DNA of 64,000 nt from JALYNX01 sp963749415 (lineage in GTDB: Bacteria; Actinomycetota; Acidimicrobiia; Spongiisociales; ZC4RG35): positions 1,178,001-1,242,000 of the forward strand of contig CAVVMG010000001.1 of the NCBI GenBank assembly GCA_963749415.1, written 5' to 3'. Each line of letters starts with the position of its first letter. Position 1 is the first letter of the stretch. This document shows positions 59,276-64,000 of the stretch, one piece after another. A program made the translations under genes and the position numbers. The notes beneath the pieces are model-generated. The model ran no database searches. It was not told the DNA's origin and saw nothing but the letters and a program-made list of their open reading frames with translations.

Positions 59276-60463
59276 GTGATCGACCAGGACCTGGTTCGAC
59301 ATCTCTCCGAGGCGGCCGTTTCGGTGGAGCTGGAGACGCCGGACATGACGCTCAACATCGGCCCCCAGCATCCATCCACCCATGGTGTGCTCCGTCTGGT
59401 GGCCAGGGTCGACGGCGAGCGGGCCTACGACGTCAAGCCGGTCATCGGCTACATGCACCGGGGATACGAGAAGCTCTCCGAAGTGCGGACCTACCCGCAG
59501 ATCACCACGCTGGTCAACCGGATCGACTGGGTCTCCGGCTATGCCAATGAAGTCCCCTTCGTGATCGCGGCCGAAAAACTATTGGGTCTCGAGGTGCCGG
59601 AACGCGCGCAATACATCCGGCTGATCCTCACCGAGATGGCCCGGATCTCGTCGCATCTCATCTTCATGGCGTCCTATCCGCTGGAACTGGGGGCTGCCAC
59701 TCCACTCTTCTTCGCCCTAAGGGAGCGGGAGCGGATGCTCGACTTGCTGGAGAGCGTCACCGGGGGCCGCTTCCACCCGAACTTCAACCGAATCGGGGGA
59801 GTGAAGCCTGCCTATGGGTCGGGATCACAGACCAAGAAGCTCCCACAGGACCTTCCCGCCGGTTTCTTCTCTGAGACCAGGGATGCGGTGGGCCAGGTGC
59901 TGAATGTCGCCGACGAGATCGAGGACCTGGTCGCCGGAAACGAGATCATCCTGGCGAGAACCAAGGGTGTCGGGGTGCTTCCACCGGAAGTGGCGGCCGC
60001 ATACGGTGTCTCCGGGCCGAATCTCAGGGCGTCGGGTATTTCCTTCGACCTGCGCCGGGTCGAGAGCTATCTGCCATATGACCGGTTCGACTTCGAGATC
60101 CCGGTGGGGGTGAATGGAGACTGCTGGGACCGTTGGTCGGTGCGCCACTCCGAGATCCGCCAGTCGGCACGAATCATCCAGCAGGCCATCGACGGGATCC
60201 CCTCCGGTCCATTGCAGGCCAAGGTCCCGAAGGTGATCAAGGTCCCCAAAGGGGAGACTTACGTGCGCGCCGAGAACCCGAAGGGTGAGATGGGGTATTA
60301 CCTGATCTCTGAGGGGGGTCAGGGCCCGTACCGGCTCAAGATTCGCTCTGCGAGCTTCTCCAACCTCTCGATCCTGCCCTGGATCCTGGAAGGGGTCCTG
60401 GTGCCGGACATCATCGCGATCATGGGCTCTTTGGACTTCGTGCTCGGGGACGTTGACAGATGA
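59276..60463 (+). CDS. nuoD: NADH-quinone oxidoreductase subunit D (complex I, cluster 2)
   Basis: A 395-residue 49-kDa subunit with MTLNIGPQHPSTHGVLRLV near residue 25, the quinone-pocket region. GTG at 59276 after GGAGG is the start, and TTG at 59273 is the alternative. No acidic 70-residue extension is present, unlike the cluster 1 copy. It ends in the usual LGDVDR and overlaps nuoH as ATGA, not nuoE. Confidence 0.95.
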   Translation: MIDQDLVRHLSEAAVSVELETPDMTLNIGPQHPSTHGVLRLVARVDGERAYDVKPVIGYMHRGYEKLSEVRTYPQITTLVNRIDWVSGYANEVPFVIAAEKLLGLEVPERAQYIRLILTEMARISSHLIFMASYPLELGAATPLFFALRERERMLDLLESVTGGRFHPNFNRIGGVKPAYGSGSQTKKLPQDLPAGFFSETRDAVGQVLNVADEIEDLVAGNEIILARTKGVGVLPPEVAAAYGVSGPNLRASGISFDLRRVESYLPYDRFDFEIPVGVNGDCWDRWSVRHSEIRQSARIIQQAIDGIPSGPLQAKVPKVIKVPKGETYVRAENPKGEMGYYLISEGGQGPYRLKIRSASFSNLSILPWILEGVLVPDIIAIMGSLDFVLGDVDR

Positions 60464-61467
60464 TCGAATTCGTCACCGATCTCTTCTCGAACTTCTGGTT
60501 CTCCCTGATCGGGAAGTTGCTCCTGGTCGCCCTGATGATTCCGCTGGTGGGGATGGTGATCGGGTTCGCCGAGATGAAACTCTCGGCCAAGATGCAGGCC
60601 CGGGTCGGGCCCTATTTCGCGGGCGGCCGTTGGGGTTGGGCCCAGCTCATCGCCGACGGGGTCAAGTTCTTCCAGAAGGAAGACCTGATTCCCGAAGAAG
60701 CGGACCGGCCCGTGTTCAAGGTGGCCCCGGTCCTGGTGTTGGTGGGGACGGTGGCACTGCTGGTGGTGATCCCCTTTGGCCCCGGGCTGATCTTCCGTGA
60801 CCTCTCGGTTGGGGTCTTCTACGCCCTTGCGATCTCCTCGTTGAGCACGATCGGGATCCTGATGGCGGGGTGGTCCTCGGCCAACAAGTACTCACTCATG
60901 GGCGGGCTGCGGGCCGCCGGCCAGCTCATCGCTTACGAGCTGCCCCTGGTTCTGGCGGTCATCGGCTCCGTGATGCTGGCGGGCACGATGAGCATGTCAG
61001 GGATCGTCGAGGCCCAGATCGAGGCCGGCTACCCCTTCGTCGTCTTCCAGTTCATCGGGTTCACCATCTTCATGATCGCTGCCCTCGCCGAACTGACCCG
61101 CATCCCCTTCGACATGCCGATCGCCGAGTCGGAGCTGGTCATGGGCTATCTGACCGAATACTCGGGATTCCGCTTCCTCTTCTTCTTCCTGGCCGAGTTC
61201 GCCAACATGTTCAGCCTCTCCGCGATCGCGGTCACCCTCTTCCTCGGCGGCTATTGGCTGCCGGGTGTTCCCGAGGACATGCTCGCCTACGCCGGCCCCG
61301 TGATCGTCCTCGGGAAGACGTTCATCCTCGTCTTCATCATGATCTGGTTCCGCTGGACCTTCCCTCGATTCCGTGAAGATCAATTGCAGGGGCTGGCCTG
61401 GAAGTGGCTGGTGCCGATCGCCCTGGCCAACATCCTGCTCACCGGCGCATTCATGGTGTTCCTGTGA
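60460..61467 (+). CDS. nuoH: NADH-quinone oxidoreductase subunit H (complex I, cluster 2)
   Basis: A 335-residue membrane subunit. EMKLSAKMQARVGPYFAGGRWGWAQLIADG and the loop ELTRIPFDMPIAESELVMGYLTEYSGF are present; the latter differs from the DLVEAEQEIV form of cluster 1. FPRFREDQLQGLAWK closes the last loop. The gene joins directly to nuoD, so the E-F-G genes of the NADH module are absent at this point. Confidence 0.96.
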   Translation: MIEFVTDLFSNFWFSLIGKLLLVALMIPLVGMVIGFAEMKLSAKMQARVGPYFAGGRWGWAQLIADGVKFFQKEDLIPEEADRPVFKVAPVLVLVGTVALLVVIPFGPGLIFRDLSVGVFYALAISSLSTIGILMAGWSSANKYSLMGGLRAAGQLIAYELPLVLAVIGSVMLAGTMSMSGIVEAQIEAGYPFVVFQFIGFTIFMIAALAELTRIPFDMPIAESELVMGYLTEYSGFRFLFFFLAEFANMFSLSAIAVTLFLGGYWLPGVPEDMLAYAGPVIVLGKTFILVFIMIWFRWTFPRFREDQLQGLAWKWLVPIALANILLTGAFMVFL

Positions 61468-61961
61468 CCGATACCGCGACCCGCCGTGTCCCCGGGATCG
61501 GGATGGCCAAAGGGCTCTGGGTGACCATCTACACCATGTTCCGGACCATCTTCCGGCCCGGGAAGTACCTGGCAACCGTCAACTATCCGGTGGTCAAGGA
61601 GACCCTGGTGCCCCGCGCCCGAGGGGTGATCGCCTTGGACCAGGAAGCGTGCACCGTGTGCATGCTCTGCGCCCGCAACTGTCCCGACTGGTGCATATAC
61701 ATCGAAGGCCACAAGGAGGAGCAGGCGCCGGCGACGCCGGGAGGCAGGATCAAGGTCCGGGCCACCCTCGACCGCTTCGACATCGACTACGCGCTCTGCA
61801 TGTACTGCGGGATCTGTGTCGAGGTGTGCCCATTCGATGCTCTGTTCTGGTCACCCGAGTACGAGTACTCGGAGGTCCGGATGGGGGAGATGATGCACGA
61901 CATGGACCGGCTCCAGGATTGGATGAAGACGGTCCCCGACGCCCCCGAACTGGAGAAGTGA
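61464..61961 (+). CDS. nuoI: NADH-quinone oxidoreductase subunit I (complex I, cluster 2)
   Basis: A 165-residue ferredoxin-like subunit. Ligand motifs are CTVCMLCARNCPDWC and CMYCGICVEVCPFDA. GTG at 61464 overlaps nuoH. It lacks the long C-terminal tail of the first NuoI. Two 4Fe-4S clusters are expected. Electrons must come from a module encoded elsewhere, since NuoE, F and G are not in this cluster. Confidence 0.95.
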   Translation: MTDTATRRVPGIGMAKGLWVTIYTMFRTIFRPGKYLATVNYPVVKETLVPRARGVIALDQEACTVCMLCARNCPDWCIYIEGHKEEQAPATPGGRIKVRATLDRFDIDYALCMYCGICVEVCPFDALFWSPEYEYSEVRMGEMMHDMDRLQDWMKTVPDAPELEK

Positions 61962-61967
61962 GGGGCG

Positions 61968-62519
61968 ATGACATTCGGTGACTGGATCGCGGAGCCGGTC
62001 AACTGGGTGTTCACGATCGTTGGCCTCGCTGTGCTGATCTCGGCCTGGCGTGTGGTGACCTCGAAGAACATCGTCCACGCGGCTCTGTTCCTGGTGGCGA
62101 CCCTGGCGGGGACGGCAGCCCTCTTCCTGATCCTTTCCGCCGAATTCGTGGCCTGGGTCCTGGTGCTGGTCTACATCGGAGCTGTGATCGTGCTGTTCCT
62201 ATTCGGGATCATGATCACCAGGGCGCCGACTGGGCGGGACCAGGGCCTGGACAGCGACCAGAAAATCTGGCCCGCTCTGCTCTCCATCGGCACCTTCGCC
62301 ATCCTCTCCTGGGGCTCCCTGGAGGCGTTTGGGACGCAGACGATCATCGATCCCGGCCAGGCGACCCCGACCGAGGTCATCGGGGAGGCCCTGCTCGGCC
62401 GGTTCGTGATCCCCTTCGAGGTGGTTTCCTTCGTCCTCCTGGCAGCTCTGATCGGGGGGATCACCATCGCGAGACGTGACTTGACCCCCCTCGAGGAAGA
62501 GCAGAGAAGCGCGACATGA
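61968..62519 (+). CDS. nuoJ: NADH-quinone oxidoreductase subunit J (complex I, cluster 2)
   Basis: A 183-residue membrane subunit with five helices. TSKNIVHAALFLVATLAGTAALFLIL and VLVYIGAVIVLFLFGIMITRAP match the NuoJ core. The start is 6 bases after the nuoI stop (ATG). A 40-base gap with a small palindromic word separates it from nuoK. Confidence 0.93.
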   Translation: MTFGDWIAEPVNWVFTIVGLAVLISAWRVVTSKNIVHAALFLVATLAGTAALFLILSAEFVAWVLVLVYIGAVIVLFLFGIMITRAPTGRDQGLDSDQKIWPALLSIGTFAILSWGSLEAFGTQTIIDPGQATPTEVIGEALLGRFVIPFEVVSFVLLAALIGGITIARRDLTPLEEEQRSAT

Positions 62520-62524
62520 GGGCT

Positions 62525-62545
62525 CACTCGCTGCGCTCGCTCGCG
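62525..62545. repeat. GC-palindrome in the nuoJ-nuoK gap
   Basis: CACTCGCTGCGCTCGCTCGCG lies in the 40-base gap. It resembles the word at 5101-5119 on the opposite strand and the one at 21370-21389. It may be a short interspersed palindrome. Confidence 0.4.
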
Positions 62546-62559
62546 ATCGGAGGTGAACG

Positions 62560-62865
62560 ATGCTTCTGAACCAGTTCCTCATCCTGGCTGCAGCGCTGTT
62601 CGCTCTCGGGATCTACGGCCTCCTGGTGAGGCGCAACCTGGTATTGATCCTGCTCTCGGTCGAATTGATGCTGACCGCGGTCAACATCAACCTCATCGCC
62701 TTCGAGTCGGTGCTTCGCTCCTCTCAGGCGGTCGGCCAGGTGTTCGCGGTCTTTGTGATCACGGTCGCGGCTGCCGAGGTCGGGATCGGCCTCGCGATCG
62801 TGCTCATGGTGTTCCGCAATCGGAAGTCCGCCAACGTCGATGAGCTCAGTTTGATGAGGTGGTGA
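62560..62865 (+). CDS. nuoK: NADH-quinone oxidoreductase subunit K (complex I, cluster 2)
   Basis: A 101-residue three-helix subunit. VLILLSVELMLTAVNINLIAF contains the conserved Glu of helix 2, and FVITVAAAEVGIGLAIVLMVF the second. ATG with GGAGGTGAACG upstream. It is shorter by one codon-level margin than other NuoK proteins only at the ends. A 136-base gap precedes nuoL. Confidence 0.95.
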   Translation: MLLNQFLILAAALFALGIYGLLVRRNLVLILLSVELMLTAVNINLIAFESVLRSSQAVGQVFAVFVITVAAAEVGIGLAIVLMVFRNRKSANVDELSLMRW

Positions 62866-62942
62866 TGAGGCAGCTTGAATCGCCAGCCGACTTCGCCCGG
62901 GGCCTACCTCACCACCCCACCCGGTCGTCGCGTTCCTTGCGC

Positions 62943-62965
62943 GGCGCCTCGGGCGAACAGGCGCC
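62943..62965. repeat. Hairpin in the nuoK-nuoL gap
   Basis: GGCGCCT (62943-62949) and AGGCGCC (62959-62965) form a 7-base stem with a 9-base loop inside the 136-base gap between nuoK and nuoL of cluster 2. No reading frame in the gap is convincing. Confidence 0.5.
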
Positions 62966-63001
62966 GGTCGGCCGGGGCTTCCGCCTGGCTGAGGGCCACT
63001 G

Positions 63002-64000
63002 ATGAGTGACCTTGTGATGCTCGCTACCGAATCGGAGCACGTGGTCGAGGCCGGGATCACCGGGGGGTTCTGGGTGGACACCGCCGGGATCATGCTGGTC
63101 CTGCCCTTCGTCGCCTTTCTCCTGATCATGGCCTTTGGCAAGCGACTCAAGCACCAGGGCGGTGAGATCGCGGTCGCGGCCCTGGCCATCAACAGTGTCT
63201 GGGCCACGGTCTTGTTCGTCTTGAACATGACGCAGGGCGTGCTCGCCCAAACCACCTTCGAGGTCGGCAGGATCGGAAGCGGCCTGGTCTTCGAGCTGGG
63301 GTGGGTCGTCGACGGGCTTTCCATCATGATGTACTTCCTCGTCAGCGTGGTGGGGCTGATCGTCTTCATCTACGCGGTCGGGTACATGCACGGGGACGTC
63401 AGGGTGGACTGGTTCTTTGCCGCCTTTTCCCTGTTTGCCGGGTCGATGCTGGTCCTCGTCGGCGCACCCAACCTGATCCAGCTCATCATTGGCTGGGAGG
63501 GAGTCGGTCTCGCCTCATATCTCCTGATCGGCTTCTACTGGGAGGACATGGCGAACGTCAACGCCGGCAACAAAGCCTTCATGACCAACAAGGTCGCAGA
63601 TGTGGGTCTGATCCTCGGTGCCGTCATCCTCGCGGTGACAATGGGCACGTTCGACTTCCTCGAGATCAACACCGCCGCGGTCGAGCACTCCGAGGCTTTG
63701 GGTGCGGTGGCAGTCGTCGCCGCGGCGCTCCTTTTCTTCGGGGCGATGGGGAAGAGCGCCCAATTCCCGCTACACATCTGGCTTCCGGATGCGATGGCAG
63801 GGCCCACGCCGGTGTCGGCCCTGATGCACGCGGCGACCATGGTCACCGCCGGCATCTACCTCATGGCGAGGATGTTCCCCCTATTCGAGAATCTGGCTAC
63901 CGATCTCCGGCCATGGATGGTGGCGATCGGGACCATCACCCTGTTCGCCCTTGGCTTCCTGGCGCTGGTGACCGACGACATCAAGAGAGTCCTCGCCTAT
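63002..64000 (+). CDS. nuoL: NADH-quinone oxidoreductase subunit L (complex I, cluster 2), 3' truncated by window edge
   Basis: The frame opens with ATG at 63002 and runs past the right edge, so only the first ~333 residues are visible. Motifs are GWEGVGLASYLLIGFYWED (functional Glu), MGKSAQFPLHIWLPDAMAGPTPVSALMHAATMVTAG and DDIKRVLAY at the edge. The N-terminal 35 residues (VMLATESEHVVEAG) are an unusual acidic leader before the first helix. It is the ninth gene in this cluster; nuoM and nuoN probably follow outside. Confidence 0.93.
   Translation, partial: MSDLVMLATESEHVVEAGITGGFWVDTAGIMLVLPFVAFLLIMAFGKRLKHQGGEIAVAALAINSVWATVLFVLNMTQGVLAQTTFEVGRIGSGLVFELGWVVDGLSIMMYFLVSVVGLIVFIYAVGYMHGDVRVDWFFAAFSLFAGSMLVLVGAPNLIQLIIGWEGVGLASYLLIGFYWEDMANVNAGNKAFMTNKVADVGLILGAVILAVTMGTFDFLEINTAAVEHSEALGAVAVVAAALLFFGAMGKSAQFPLHIWLPDAMAGPTPVSALMHAATMVTAGIYLMARMFPLFENLATDLRPWMVAIGTITLFALGFLALVTDDIKRVLAY

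Overview
The window is high-GC bacterial DNA, most probably from an uncultured actinobacterium close to Acidimicrobiia. The lineage is an inference. It rests on a geranylgeranyl-reductase-family gene next to nuoA, two F420-type luciferase-like oxidoreductases, actinobacterial GTG/TTG start usage, leaderless-type promoters, and SigB/SigF-type sigma factors with ANTAR, CsbD and DUF6328 proteins. No rRNA, tRNA, CRISPR array, IS element or phage gene was seen. No gene-free stretch exceeds 300 bases.

Region 1 (1-5.1 kb) encodes a quinol:cytochrome c oxidoreductase: split cytochrome b, Rieske protein, diheme cytochrome c and a small membrane protein, with unusually long acidic linkers. Region 2 (5.1-8.1 kb) holds the redox repressor Rex, a menaquinone/geranylgeranyl reductase-like flavoprotein and an F420-type oxidoreductase. 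Region 3 (8.2-24.4 kb) is a complete 14-gene complex I set, nuoABCD and nuoEFGHIJKLMN, split by an opposing Tat-type amidohydrolase gene. A bactofilin-like membrane protein follows. Region 4 (57.8 kb to the right edge) is a second, divergent complex I cluster ordered A-B-C-D-H-I-J-K-L, without the NADH-input genes E, F and G. It runs off the window.

Between the two complex I loci lie an ArsR/SRPBCC pair with its operator, a dehydrogenase pair, a sugar ABC importer with a family 3 glycosidase and LacI regulator, moaA, and an iron(III)-type ABC importer.

From about 26.4 to 56.6 kb there is a general-stress island. It contains two SigB/F-family sigma factors, five RsbW-like HATPase proteins (three lacking ATP-site residues), two STAS proteins (one lacking the phosphorylatable serine), a NIT-PP2C phosphatase broken by a frameshift, and a GAF-ANTAR regulator. 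Stress-type effectors include CsbD, a BON protein, CBS and general-stress-like proteins, a SmtA-type metallothionein and several tiny membrane or basic proteins. By eye I find about a dozen candidate promoters of the form GTTT-N15/16-GGGTA(N) placed just upstream of these genes. They define a candidate stress regulon controlled by the local partner-switching proteins. This regulon is the most interesting signal in the window.
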